Shown: in pieces, positions 17,891 through 27,700 of the stretch
Numbering within the stretch: position 1 is the stretch's first letter
Layout: each line of letters opens with the position of its first letter
Assembly (NCBI GenBank): GCA_000621425.1
Contig: KK211275.1
Coordinates: 722,523 to 786,522 of the forward strand
DNA length: 64,000 bases
Origin: Lachnospiraceae bacterium AB2028
GTDB lineage: Bacteria; Bacillota; Clostridia; Lachnospirales; Lachnospiraceae
Reading direction: 5' to 3'
Notes under the pieces: model-generated
Told to the model about the DNA's origin: nothing
Databases searched by the model: none
Seen by the model: the letters and a program-made list of their open reading frames with translations, nothing else
Position numbers and translations under genes: made by a program

Positions 17891-18811
17891 CTAATCGTTC
17901 TTAAAGTCATTCTTGTTATAGCCGAAATTTGCTACGAACAGGTCGCTGTCCCTCCAGTTTTCCTTTACCTTTACCCAGAGTTTCAGATTGACCTTCATCT
18001 CCAGCAGCTTTTCGATCTCCGGCCTTGCCTGCGAGCCTATGGTCTTAAGCATTGCTCCGTTCTTACCTATTATGATGCCCTTGTGGGAACTCTTCTCGCA
18101 AATGATTGTAGCATCAATATCGCAGAGATTCTTGCCTTCGCGCTTTTTCAGGCTGTCGATCACTACGGCAATTCCATGGGGTATTTCCTTATCTAAAAGC
18201 CGAAGCGTCTTTTCCCTGATAAGTTCAGAAACAATCTGCCTCATAGGCTGGTCTGTCAGCTCGTCCTCGTCATAATAGTAGGGTCCAACCGGAAGATATT
18301 CAAAGACGCTCTTCATCAGGTCATCTAAGCCCTCGTTCTTAAGGGCTGACACAGGGATGATTTCATTGAAATCCAAAAGTTTCCTGTATGCCTCGATGAC
18401 CTCTAACAGTACAGGCTTTTTTACTGTGTCGATCTTATTGATGACAAGGAAAACAGGCAGCTTTAAATCCTTTATCTGACCTGCTATGTCCATATCCCTT
18501 TCATTGACCTGCTTGTCAGGTTCTATAATCCATAGTACTATGTCAGCTTCTCTTATGGAACGGTTTGCAGCTGCCATCATGTAGTCCCCAAGCTTATTCT
18601 TTGCCTTATGAAGGCCCGGGGTATCCACAAAGATAACCTGTCCGTGTTCATCCGTATAAACGGTCTGAATGCGGTTCCTTGTAGTCTGCGGCCTCGGCGA
18701 TGTTATAGCTATCTTCTGGCCTATGAGATGGTTCATAAGCGTAGACTTACCTACATTCGGCCTCCCTATCAGCACCGCAAAACCTGATTTTTTTTCTGTA
18801 TTATCAGCCAT
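17891..18811 (-). CDS. era: GTPase Era
   Basis: A 306-residue GTPase needed for 16S rRNA maturation and 30S assembly. G1 GRPNVGKSTLM, the TTRNRI effector region, G3 DTPG, G4 NKID and a C-terminal type II KH domain (IIIGKNGAMLKTIGSQAR) are all present. CAGGAG precedes the start. It lies 18 bp downstream of the M16 protease gene. Confidence 0.97.
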   Translation of the reverse strand: MADNTEKKSGFAVLIGRPNVGKSTLMNHLIGQKIAITSPRPQTTRNRIQTVYTDEHGQVIFVDTPGLHKAKNKLGDYMMAAANRSIREADIVLWIIEPDKQVNERDMDIAGQIKDLKLPVFLVINKIDTVKKPVLLEVIEAYRKLLDFNEIIPVSALKNEGLDDLMKSVFEYLPVGPYYYDEDELTDQPMRQIVSELIREKTLRLLDKEIPHGIAVVIDSLKKREGKNLCDIDATIICEKSSHKGIIIGKNGAMLKTIGSQARPEIEKLLEMKVNLKLWVKVKENWRDSDLFVANFGYNKNDFKND

Positions 18812-18829
18812 ATAACTCTCCTGACGCCA

Positions 18830-21751
18830 TCAATGGAACATTGCCTCTACACGGTCAAAGCATTCTGCAGCATCCTTGATCTTTCCTTCATTTCCTACAA
18901 CGCATATAAGCGGATCGGACATGACAGCCTTTACATATTTTGCAAGCCCCCTAATGTCTTCGGCATTCGCTGCAAGCACCATATCTCTTTCCTTCTGGAG
19001 CTGTTTTGCACTAATTCCAGCCAGCTCTGAATATCTTGACCTTACGGCACTGGCATATGGCGTAAGTGGAATATCCAGATCACTCATTGTTCCTATGATG
19101 AATTTCGTCATCACAGCCTCGTCCGCATCAAAACTCTCCACAAAATCAGCAATTCCATCAAATATCTCTATGGTCTCCTTAAGATTCGGATCCCTGTAAG
19201 AAACAAAGTAGCTCTCACCGGTCCTTCTGAAAGAGTTCATGCAGCCATAGGCTCCGCCCTTGACACGCACATTTGTCCAAAGGTATTCATATGCCAGAAT
19301 GGTATGCAGGATTCTTAATCTCGAATCATAGGGAAGGCCTGCAGACTTATAACTTCCGCCCTTACATACATACTGCACCTGGGCAGAATTGCTGAGTCCA
19401 AGATTTTCCCGCTTAAGTTCTACCTTTCCTCTTTCCTCCGTGATCTCGCCAATAGGAAGTGCCTCAACTATAGGACCGATCAGGCCATCAAGGGACTTAA
19501 GCTCTTCCCTTGAACCGGTCACATCCAAGCTAAGCATATCCTTTCTGTACGCAATAGAAAGAACCTCACTCAGATTTTTCTTTATCTCTTCCCAGCGTTC
19601 GTCAAAATTCTTCTCCCAGTCTTCAAGAAGACGGTAAAATTCCATACCGCTCATCATGCCGTTCAGCTTTTCTGACTCCGAGATACAGTCCATAATACTG
19701 GAATAAGCGACAAGATGGCCCATGTAGCTCATGGCCCCCTGCATGGAAGACCTTACTTCCGCAATGATCTCCTTCACACGCTTAGGATCATCAATAACAG
19801 AACCAAGCAACACTTCCTTTATGAGTTCCGCTGCTTTAACTGCATTTGTCCTAAGGCACCTTACAGACACGGTTGCACTCATTACATAATCCGAGCTGTC
19901 CTCCCCTTTTATAAGGCTTTCTGTCAGGAATGACAGCCTGCCGGTATACTTATCGATTTCATATCCCAGCTGTTCATAGGAATGAGCATTGGTATCTACG
20001 CCTTTAAGAACATTTGTAAGCAGACCCATATAAGGATAAAGCCTTATAGGCATCTTCTTAAGGTCAAAAAACATTGTAAAGTACAGTATGCCGTTAGTAT
20101 CTATCTCGTGGAAAAGAGTCTTTATGCCGTCAACCTCGGTCCACTCATTTACAAGTGGCAAGATATCTTTCCTGATGTCGCTCCTCTTGAGTACCGGCAG
20201 GCACTTTAATGTTTCTTCCGTATCGGGGGTAGCCTGATAGTCCTTAAGCGCCTTAGTATCAGCCGCTATCTTTTCCCTTTCCTCTTCGGTAAGCGTATCC
20301 CTGTACGCCGCAAGCTTTTCCGCAAGCTCAGCTTCCTTCTTTGCCGTCATTCCTTTTTCAGGTTCCAGGCGTAGTACAGAACGGTGTTCATTGCTTATTA
20401 AGTACTTCTCCACAAGCTTTTCAAAGTAGTCCGTATCGATCTTTTCCCTAAGGAATGCAAATGTATCAAGTTCCTCTACATGTATGAAAGGCAGGCTGTC
20501 ATCATAAAGCCAGCTGTCTAAACAGGTAAGACCAAGCAGCAGTCCCTTAGGGTAATGTGCAGAATCAGCTTCCCTGTACTTGAATTCCTTTTTATTCAGA
20601 CAGGCTAAAAGGGCATTTTTATCAAAGCCTTCCTTTACCACCCTTACAAACTCTGCCTCTATTATTTCAACAAACTTATCCTCGTCCGAAGGGTCAGCAT
20701 TCTTTGCCACTATGGAATAATAAGGCTGGCATATGCCGTTTTCAAAGCTGGATGTGATCTCTGTGCCGATGCCCGCATCAACAAGATTCTTCTTAAGCCT
20801 TGAGCCCTCGGTAGTAAGCGCATAGTCTATCAACTGGAAAGCAATGTACAGCTCCCTGTCAGTGCTGCTTCCCAGTACAACATTGTATGAAAGGTATGTC
20901 GCCTTCTCCTCATTTTCATCTTCGGAAATAGGATAATGCTTAACGATATGCAGCGGCTCCTTAAATGTTTCCTGTATACCGGGATGAGAAGACAACTCTA
21001 TCCTTTCGTATTTGCTTAAGTATTCCTTATCAAGCCACTCAAGGCGTTCATTCCAGTCTGCATTACCATAAAGATAAATGTATGAATTAACAGGATGGTA
21101 ATATGCCCCATGGAACTTGAGGAAATTCTCATATGTAAGGTCAGGAATGAAATCGGGATCGCCGCCGCTCTCCACGCCATACGCCGTATCCGGGAAAAGA
21201 GAATTCATTATTTCCCTGGAAAGCACATCGTCAGGCGAAGAAAAGGCACCCTTCATCTCATTATAAACTACGCCGTTCAACGTAAGTTCAGAGTCCTTGT
21301 CCTCCATTTCGTAGTGCCAACCCTCCTGACGGAAGATCTTTTCCTCCGAGTAGATATTTGGATGAAGCACCGCATCCATATATACATGCATGAGATTTTT
21401 GAAATCCTGATTGTTGCAGGATGCCACCGGGTATACGGTCTTATCCGGATAGGTCATGGCATTGAGGAAGGTATTAAGCGAGCCCTTTGCCAGCTCCACA
21501 AAAGGATCCTTTACCGGAAAAGCTTCCGAACCGCAGAGCACTGAATGTTCCAGGATATGGGCTACGCCGGTGGAATCCTTAGGCGGTGTACGGAAACCGA
21601 TATAAAAGACCTTATTCTCCTCGTCGTTATCCAGCAGCGCTACCCTGGCACCGCTCTTTATATGCTCCATAAGATAGGCTTCACTCTTAAGATCCTCGCT
21701 GTAGTGATGCTCTACCACTTTGTATGCACTTAAATTTTCTTTTTTGAACAT
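18830..21751 (-). CDS. M16C zinc peptidase (presequence protease/PreP-like)
   Basis: A 973-residue insulinase-family peptidase. The inverted zinc motif HILEH (65-69) and the distal Glu in VVYNEMKGAF (165) are intact, so the N-terminal half should be active. The C-terminal half is the inactive pseudo-domain, with GAYGCMNSFRR. Such enzymes degrade short unfolded peptides in a closed chamber. There is no signal peptide, so it is probably cytoplasmic. AAGGAGG precedes the ATG. A structured element of 219 bp separates it from the gene upstream. Confidence 0.93.
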   Translation of the reverse strand: MFKKENLSAYKVVEHHYSEDLKSEAYLMEHIKSGARVALLDNDEENKVFYIGFRTPPKDSTGVAHILEHSVLCGSEAFPVKDPFVELAKGSLNTFLNAMTYPDKTVYPVASCNNQDFKNLMHVYMDAVLHPNIYSEEKIFRQEGWHYEMEDKDSELTLNGVVYNEMKGAFSSPDDVLSREIMNSLFPDTAYGVESGGDPDFIPDLTYENFLKFHGAYYHPVNSYIYLYGNADWNERLEWLDKEYLSKYERIELSSHPGIQETFKEPLHIVKHYPISEDENEEKATYLSYNVVLGSSTDRELYIAFQLIDYALTTEGSRLKKNLVDAGIGTEITSSFENGICQPYYSIVAKNADPSDEDKFVEIIEAEFVRVVKEGFDKNALLACLNKKEFKYREADSAHYPKGLLLGLTCLDSWLYDDSLPFIHVEELDTFAFLREKIDTDYFEKLVEKYLISNEHRSVLRLEPEKGMTAKKEAELAEKLAAYRDTLTEEEREKIAADTKALKDYQATPDTEETLKCLPVLKRSDIRKDILPLVNEWTEVDGIKTLFHEIDTNGILYFTMFFDLKKMPIRLYPYMGLLTNVLKGVDTNAHSYEQLGYEIDKYTGRLSFLTESLIKGEDSSDYVMSATVSVRCLRTNAVKAAELIKEVLLGSVIDDPKRVKEIIAEVRSSMQGAMSYMGHLVAYSSIMDCISESEKLNGMMSGMEFYRLLEDWEKNFDERWEEIKKNLSEVLSIAYRKDMLSLDVTGSREELKSLDGLIGPIVEALPIGEITEERGKVELKRENLGLSNSAQVQYVCKGGSYKSAGLPYDSRLRILHTILAYEYLWTNVRVKGGAYGCMNSFRRTGESYFVSYRDPNLKETIEIFDGIADFVESFDADEAVMTKFIIGTMSDLDIPLTPYASAVRSRYSELAGISAKQLQKERDMVLAANAEDIRGLAKYVKAVMSDPLICVVGNEGKIKDAAECFDRVEAMFH

Positions 21752-21791
21752 ATTGCCTCCTTAATACTTTGCATTCTCAGCCCTGTATCTC

Positions 21792-22010
21792 CGCCACCGA
21801 TAGTTCTGCTGTCGGTGGGGTCGTTCGCTAACCAGTTCTTACGGAAATGCTGAACTATTAGCAAACCGTCCGGGACCGTTCACACGCTACATCCATGTAG
21901 CGTTGTTCACTCGGCCCACCTTCCATGGTGGTCCATCCCTATTTTATCTACGCATTTCCGAGAACTGCTAAAGCTCACTTTACACCGCCAGCAGAAGCTA
22001 TGCGGTGGCG
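21792..22010. repeat. 219-bp structured element with inverted ends
   Basis: The gap between two same-strand genes is almost filled by one folded unit. Ends CGCCACCG and CGGTGGCG are exact inverted copies, and each roughly 57-bp arm is an imperfect reverse complement of the other (shared blocks TTCTGCTG, CAGTTCT, GGAAATGC). Each arm also folds alone (CCACCG...CGGTGG). The centre has an exact hairpin CGCTACAT/ATGTAGCG and a CCACC/GGTGG hairpin closed by a GGACC/GGTCC stem. It could be a structured RNA in the protease leader or a MITE-like mobile repeat. No known RNA family was recognised. Confidence 0.65.
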
Positions 22011-22024
22011 AACTGCTTAGAAGC

Positions 22025-22417
22025 TTACAACTTAAATCCCATCAACGCTAAATTTGAAAATGCTATCTCCTGGACCACGAGTCCTTCTTTAGTTGATTCA
22101 TCCAATTCTGTGAGCTCGTTTATCCGAAAGTCCTTAGTCTTATATCCTTCACCGTCGGGGACGCAGCACCTGATCTTTATTTTGAGATTCTCGTAAATGC
22201 GGTAGTTTTTGTCATCCTTATTCATATGAAGGATGTGATCACCGATCATCATGTCAGGATCCGCATATGGAAGTATGAGTCTGTCAACAATGGTCTGGAA
22301 CTTAAAAGGTGCTCTTTCTGCAGACATGATTTCCGAGTAAGTGTACCTTGCGCCAATCATGGTCTTGGAAAACTCCTGCAGGATGTATTTATAGTCGTTT
22401 TCGCCGAACTCCATCAT
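22025..22417 (-). CDS. Unknown protein of 130 residues, partner of the sigma-like gene
   Basis: The start overlaps the end of the sigma-like gene by 4 bp (ATGA), so the two are translationally coupled. The protein is soluble and mixed alpha/beta in appearance, with ILPYADPDMMIGDHIL and a pair of adjacent Cys (IRCCVPDGEGY). No family was recognised. Coupling suggests it works with the sigma-like protein. Confidence 0.65.
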   Translation of the reverse strand: MMEFGENDYKYILQEFSKTMIGARYTYSEIMSAERAPFKFQTIVDRLILPYADPDMMIGDHILHMNKDDKNYRIYENLKIKIRCCVPDGEGYKTKDFRINELTELDESTKEGLVVQEIAFSNLALMGFKL

Positions 22418-23163
22418 TCTTCACCACCATCTTCCGGCACATCGATATACTCTTTGCAGTCCGGAGCAAGGCTTATAGCACTATAGATATCATTGAAAGT
22501 GAAATTCCCTGCATCGGCCAGTTCCTGAACTGAACACTTCTGACCGAAGGTCTCGTAAAGTTCCTTTGCTTTCCCCAGCACTTTCATTATCATGGCCATT
22601 ACCTTACGGTCTGACTCATACTCTGAGTTTTCAGCATTTATCAGTTCATCCATTGTATTCATCACCGTGCGCATAACCATCTCGTCACAGTCCGAAGGGT
22701 CCTCTATGCTTTCAAGCATGGATATGGCGGTAATAAGCGCAATATTGCCCTCGCCTATAAGGTCGCCTGTTTCAACCCCCTGGTTGCTGTATAGTTTTGC
22801 AGTATCCACAACGGTTCTTAAGTAACTATTTATAAGCTGTTCTCTTGCATTTTTGTCACCGTTCAGGGCATTCATTATAAGGACACGTTTCATGGACTCA
22901 TCAATTTCTTCGATGCCCTCTAAGTCTTCCATGTACATCTTTATGGTACGGCTGTCCTTTTCAGTAAGGAATTCCTCATCCTTTAAGGGACTGCCTATGC
23001 CGATGTTATTATCCTTAAAATAATCTGTAAGGACCTTTTTCTGTACATCGTTGATATCAGGAAACGCCTCGTCTACCTGATCCTGAGTTAGCATCCCGCC
23101 CTGGATCATAGCAGTGTCTTTTAGTTCGGTTATCTTTTCTATAAATTTTTCTTCTGCCGTCAT
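22414..23163 (-). CDS. Truncated sigma-70-like protein without regions 2.3-2.4 and 4
   Basis: The 249-residue protein follows a primary sigma factor in order. It has a region 1.1-like start (1-40, GGMLTQDQVDEAFPDI), region 1.2 (about 70-85, TIKMYMEDLEGI) and regions 2.1-2.2 (105-150, AREQLINSYLRTVVDTAKLY then GVETGDLIGEGNIALITAI). A region 3-like helix-turn pair follows (190-232, GKAKELYETFGQKCSVQEL). The aromatic DNA-melting and -10-reading segment (2.3-2.4) and all of region 4 are absent. It could bind RNA polymerase through region 2.2 without reading a promoter. TAGGGAAAT precedes the ATG. A possible promoter (TTGATA, 17 nt, TAATTT) lies in the 80-bp gap upstream. Confidence 0.7.
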   Translation of the reverse strand: MTAEEKFIEKITELKDTAMIQGGMLTQDQVDEAFPDINDVQKKVLTDYFKDNNIGIGSPLKDEEFLTEKDSRTIKMYMEDLEGIEEIDESMKRVLIMNALNGDKNAREQLINSYLRTVVDTAKLYSNQGVETGDLIGEGNIALITAISMLESIEDPSDCDEMVMRTVMNTMDELINAENSEYESDRKVMAMIMKVLGKAKELYETFGQKCSVQELADAGNFTFNDIYSAISLAPDCKEYIDVPEDGGEE

Positions 23164-23243
23164 ATTTCCCTACATTTGCCGCATAAATGCAGCTCTAAAA
23201 TTCCAAATTAAAACTCATTCCGACTTATATCAAAATATACAGC

Positions 23244-24173
23244 CTACATATCACTCCGCTTAAAATGCTTATGAGAAAACAGATGGTCCTGGCAAAACTC
23301 ATAGTTTCCCTCACATTTTGAGCAGAACCTGAATTCCAGGTTCGGATATTCCTCGGCTGTCCGGCCGCAAATTGCACACTTATGCTTTGCCACCTTTCTT
23401 GCCTGGGATGCCGCCGCCGTCTTTTTTCTGAAATCCTTCTGTCGTGCCCGCATCTTGGGAGTTATCCTCAGGCTCTTTCTCGTCATTATAAAGAATACAA
23501 CAAAATTAAGCAGCGAAGCTCCGATGACAAACAGTCCCATTATGCCCATTCCGAAAGCCTCAAGCACAAGGATTATCGAATAGATTATTCCAAGGTACTT
23601 GACCTTTACAGGTATGATGAACATGATCAGTACCTGCATATCCGGATAAGTAGCTGCATAGGCAAGGAATATGGACATATTTACATAGTAGGTTGAAAAC
23701 AGCGTCGAATATGTGGCATAAAACCAGGAGCCGCCGTAAATAGCCGGTATCTCTCCGTAAGCCATCTGCATATTCGCGTTAACGAAAGCCATTTTCTCCT
23801 GCAGGAACAGTTCACTGTACCCAAACATGCAGAAAGCACCGAGCACAGTAAAAATAAGTCCCATGAAGATATAAAAATTAAAATAAAACGATCCCCAGGT
23901 CTGCTCCAGGGTCCGGCTTATGGAAAAATAGAAAAACAGCATTATTGCTGTAAATATGATGTTTCCGCTGTCCGGCGGTATCAGCACCCATGAAAAAAGC
24001 CTCCACACCTGGCCATGCAGTATGGCCTGTGGATTAAGCGACAGGAAAAATGTCACATCCGAATTAATCAGCTGCACAATATAGCCAATGGCATAGGTAG
24101 CCAGCATGTACATAGGAAGATTCCTTATGGCATACTTTCCGATCTTTTTTTCAAGCTTAACCAGAAAATTCAT
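23244..24173 (-). CDS. Rhomboid-like membrane protein with C-terminal zinc-finger motif, probably inactive
   Basis: The 309-residue protein has about six hydrophobic helices. Segments GQVWRLFSWVLIPPDSG and FYFSISRTLEQTWGSFYF align with the rhomboid pattern, but the GxSG nucleophile and catalytic His are not seen, so it resembles a pseudo-rhomboid (derlin-like). The last 50 residues carry KCAICGR, FCSKCEGNYEFCQDH and SHKH, a probable zinc-binding module on the cytoplasmic side. It overlaps the FakA-like gene by 4 bp. Confidence 0.7.
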   Translation of the reverse strand: MNFLVKLEKKIGKYAIRNLPMYMLATYAIGYIVQLINSDVTFFLSLNPQAILHGQVWRLFSWVLIPPDSGNIIFTAIMLFFYFSISRTLEQTWGSFYFNFYIFMGLIFTVLGAFCMFGYSELFLQEKMAFVNANMQMAYGEIPAIYGGSWFYATYSTLFSTYYVNMSIFLAYAATYPDMQVLIMFIIPVKVKYLGIIYSIILVLEAFGMGIMGLFVIGASLLNFVVFFIMTRKSLRITPKMRARQKDFRKKTAAASQARKVAKHKCAICGRTAEEYPNLEFRFCSKCEGNYEFCQDHLFSHKHFKRSDM

Positions 24174-24430
24174 CCCTGAAGTCCCCTCGCCTGACGGTCC
24201 ATATCCTCGACAACGATATCATATATCTCTCCCAGGCTCCTGCAGTATTCAAGCACAAGCCAGGGTTCATTTGTATGGAAATGTATCTTTATGGGATCAC
24301 CGTCTCCGCCAACTGCCAGAAGACAGTCACCTTTAAAGTGCGTTGTGAAGTATTCGTTAACCTCATCCTCATCAAGATCATCTCCATCTATAAGCAATTG
24401 GGTATCATATCTGAATTCAATAGGATCCAT
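24170..24430 (-). CDS. Stand-alone FakA/YloV-like middle domain, 86 residues
   Basis: The sequence GDCLLAVGGDGDPIKIHFH followed by TNEPWLVLEYCRSLGEI and EDMDRQ matches the central domain of the fatty-acid kinase subunit FakA (DAK2 family), which there bridges the ATP domain and the FakB-binding part. Here it stands alone, without the DAK2 kinase domain. A good AAGGAGAT site and an own promoter make it the first gene of the operon leading to the rhomboid-like gene. Binding of an acyl-carrier partner such as a DegV/FakB protein is possible but not shown. Confidence 0.7.
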   Translation of the reverse strand: MDPIEFRYDTQLLIDGDDLDEDEVNEYFTTHFKGDCLLAVGGDGDPIKIHFHTNEPWLVLEYCRSLGEIYDIVVEDMDRQARGLQG

Positions 24431-24520
24431 TTTTTATCTCCTTTTCCTTTTTGATCTGCCGCCATGCCATCATATCCATGCCCTTACGACAGACTTACTC
24501 TATGTTTCATACAGAGACTA

Positions 24521-24549
24521 ATGATACCAGATTTTGTAAAAATCCTCAA
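24521..24549 (-). promoter_or_regulatory. Promoter of the FakA-like/rhomboid-like operon
   Basis: TTGAGG (24544-24549), a 17-nt spacer and TATCAT (24521-24526) on the minus strand, about 90 bp before the FakA-like start. Confidence 0.55.
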
Positions 24550-24581
24550 TCATCAATAGATATACCACAATAGATTGATAC

Positions 24582-24652
24582 TTGAAATAAGCCCCCTCCA
24601 CATTTATAATATTTTGATGTGTGACTTTTTTGTGGTGCGGGGGATTCTGAAC
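24582..24652 (+). promoter_or_regulatory. Promoter of the large activase gene, within an inverted repeat
   Basis: TTGAAA (24582-24587), 17 nt, TATAAT (24605-24610) on the plus strand. The spacer contains CCCCCTCCACA, which is complementary to TGTGGTGCGGGGG about 40 bp further on. The inverted repeat therefore brackets the -10 box and may be an operator. The remaining leader of about 80 nt shows nothing else. Confidence 0.6.
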
Positions 24653-24733
24653 GAAGTATAGTGTCAGAAAGAAAATATATATAATTTTTCTTCATGACAA
24701 ACATAGATGCCGCAGACGGCAGAAAGAGGAATA

Positions 24734-27700
24734 ATGAACAATTCCGGCATTACAACTGACGAGACGCTCCGTCTCGGTATAGATATAGGATCGACAACCG
24801 TAAAGGTTGCATTGATAGATTCAGAAAACAACATTCTTTTTTCTGATTATGAAAGGCATTTCGCCGACATAAGCAAGACCCTTCAGGGGCTTACCGAAAA
24901 AGCAATGGAAAAGACCGGCGACAGGGCGGTTTATCCCGTCATAACCGGATCCGGCGGTCTTACCCTCGCTACCCATCTTAATATTCCTTTTGTCCAGGAA
25001 GTTATAGCAGTAAGTACTTCCCTTGAGACCTTTGCCCCAAAAACCGACGTAGCAATTGAGCTTGGCGGTGAGGATGCAAAGATAATCTATTTCGAAAACG
25101 GCAATGTGGAGCAGCGAATGAACGGAATCTGTGCCGGCGGTACCGGTTCCTTCATAGACCAGATGGCTTCCCTTATTCAGACAGATGCCGCAGGACTTAA
25201 CGAATATGCCAAGGACTACAAGTCACTATACACCATAGCTGCAAGATGCGGTGTTTTCGCAAAGACGGATATACAGCCCCTCATCAACGACGGTGCTACA
25301 AGAGAAGACCTTTCCGCATCCATTTTCCAGGCTGTTGTTAACCAGACTATCTCAGGTCTTGCCTGCGGAAAGCCCATAAGAGGACATGTTGCATTCCTGG
25401 GCGGCCCTCTTCACTTCCTATCAGAGCTTAAGGCTGCTTTTATCAGGACACTTAAGCTTGATGAAGAGCATACCATAGATGTAGAAAATTCCCACCTTTT
25501 CGCAGCCATCGGTTCTGCTCTTAATTCAAAAGGCGAAAACGCCACCACTCTTTCCGATATAGCAAACCGTCTGAAAAACGGCATACATATGGAATTCGAA
25601 GTAGAAAGAATGGAGCCCCTTTTCAAGGATCAGGCTGAATACGACGAATTTACTGCAAGACATGACAAAGCAAGAGTCGAAACTGCCGAGATCGAAAGCT
25701 ACTCCGGTAACTGTTTCTTAGGAATCGACGCCGGATCAACCACCACTAAGATGGCCCTGGTTTCCGAAAAAGGCGAATTGCTCTGGGCTTTTTATTCCAA
25801 TAATAACGGTTCACCACTTGAGACTGCACTTAAGGCATTTGCAGAATTAAAATCAAAGCTGCCTACAGATGCTCATATCGTACGTGCCTGCTCCACCGGC
25901 TACGGCGAGGCACTTATGAAAGCCGCATTTTTACTTGATGACGGACAGGTTGAGACCGTTGCCCACTACTACGCCGCAGCATTCTTCAATCCAAGCGTAG
26001 ACTGCATACTGGACATCGGCGGCCAGGACATGAAGTGCATACGCATCAAGAACGGCAATGTTGATTCCGTTATGCTCAATGAAGCATGTTCATCCGGCTG
26101 CGGATCCTTCCTTGAGACTTTTGCTAAGTCCCTTAACTTAAGCGTCCAGGATTTTGCAAAAGCTGCGCTGTTCGCAGAGCACCCCATCGATCTTGGTACC
26201 AGATGTACCGTATTCATGAATTCAAAGGTTAAGCAGGCCCAGAAGGAAGGCGCATCAGTTGCCGATATTTCCGCAGGTCTTGCTTATTCTGTAATAAAGA
26301 ACGCACTATTCAAGGTAATAAAGGTTTCCGATGCTTCCGCACTGGGCAAAAACATAGTCGTACAGGGCGGAACCTTTTATAATGACGCAGTACTCAGAAG
26401 CTTCGAAAACATTGCAGGCTGCCATGCAATAAGGCCTGACATAGCAGGAATAATGGGTGCCTTCGGCGCAGCCCTTGTGTCCCGCGAAAGATATGAGGAA
26501 GGCTATCAGACTACCATGCTTTCCTTTGCTGACATTGATAATTTCACCTTTACAACATCAATGTCAAAGTGCCGCGGTTGTACCAACAACTGCCGTCTTA
26601 CCATCAACAACTTCTCCGGCAACCGTAAATACATTTCCGGTAACCGCTGCGAGAGAGGTTTAGGTAAGCCCAAGAATGCCAACAATATTCCTAACCTCTT
26701 CGAATACAAATTAAAGAGATTCTTTGATTATGAGCCTCTTCCTGCAGACCAGGCGCCGAGAGGTACCGTAGGTATTCCGAGAGTACTTAATATTTATGAA
26801 AACTATCCTTTCTGGGCTACATTCTTTAAAGAGCTGGGCTACAGGGTAATGCTCTCCCCTTCTTCCACCAGAAAGATATATGAGCTGGGCATTGAGTCCA
26901 TTCCCTCAGAGTCGGAATGCTACCCTGCAAAGCTTGCACATGGTCATGTACAGTGGCTCATCGAGCAGAAGCCTGATTTCATCTTTTATCCTTCACTCTT
27001 TTATGAGCGTAACGAGACAAAGGATGCTAATAACCACTACAACTGCCCTATAGTATCTTCATATCCTGAAAACATAAAGAACAATGTTGAGGATATAACT
27101 GACGGCAAGGTAATATTCAGGCATCCCTTCATGAATTTTGCGGGTGTTGATACCATAACCTATGCCCTTATCAAGGAATTTTCAGAGATAGATCCTGACA
27201 AGATAAGCGATGCGGTAGAAAAAGCCTGGGATGAATTAGGCAAGGCCCATGACGACATGCAGCGTAAAGGTGAGGAAGTCCTTAAATGGATGGAACAGAA
27301 CCACAAGCGTGGCATTGTTCTTGCAGGCCGTCCCTACCATATCGACCCTGAGATCAATCACGGTATTCCTGAGCTTATAAACAGCTATGACATTGCTGTT
27401 CTTACGGAGGACTCTGTTTCTCATTTGGGACATCCTGAGCGTCCCCTTATTGTTTCGGACCAGTGGATGTACCATTCAAGACTTTACCGTGCGGCAACAT
27501 TTGCCCGCACTAGGGAAGACCTGGATCTCATCCAGCTTAACTCATTCGGCTGCGGCCTTGATGCGGTTACGACTGATCAGGTAAATGATATCCTTTCAGG
27601 TTCAGACAAGATATATACCTGCTTAAAGATCGATGAAGTAAATAACCTTGGTGCTGCAAGGATACGTGTGCGTTCCCTTATAGCTGCCCTTGAAGTAAAA

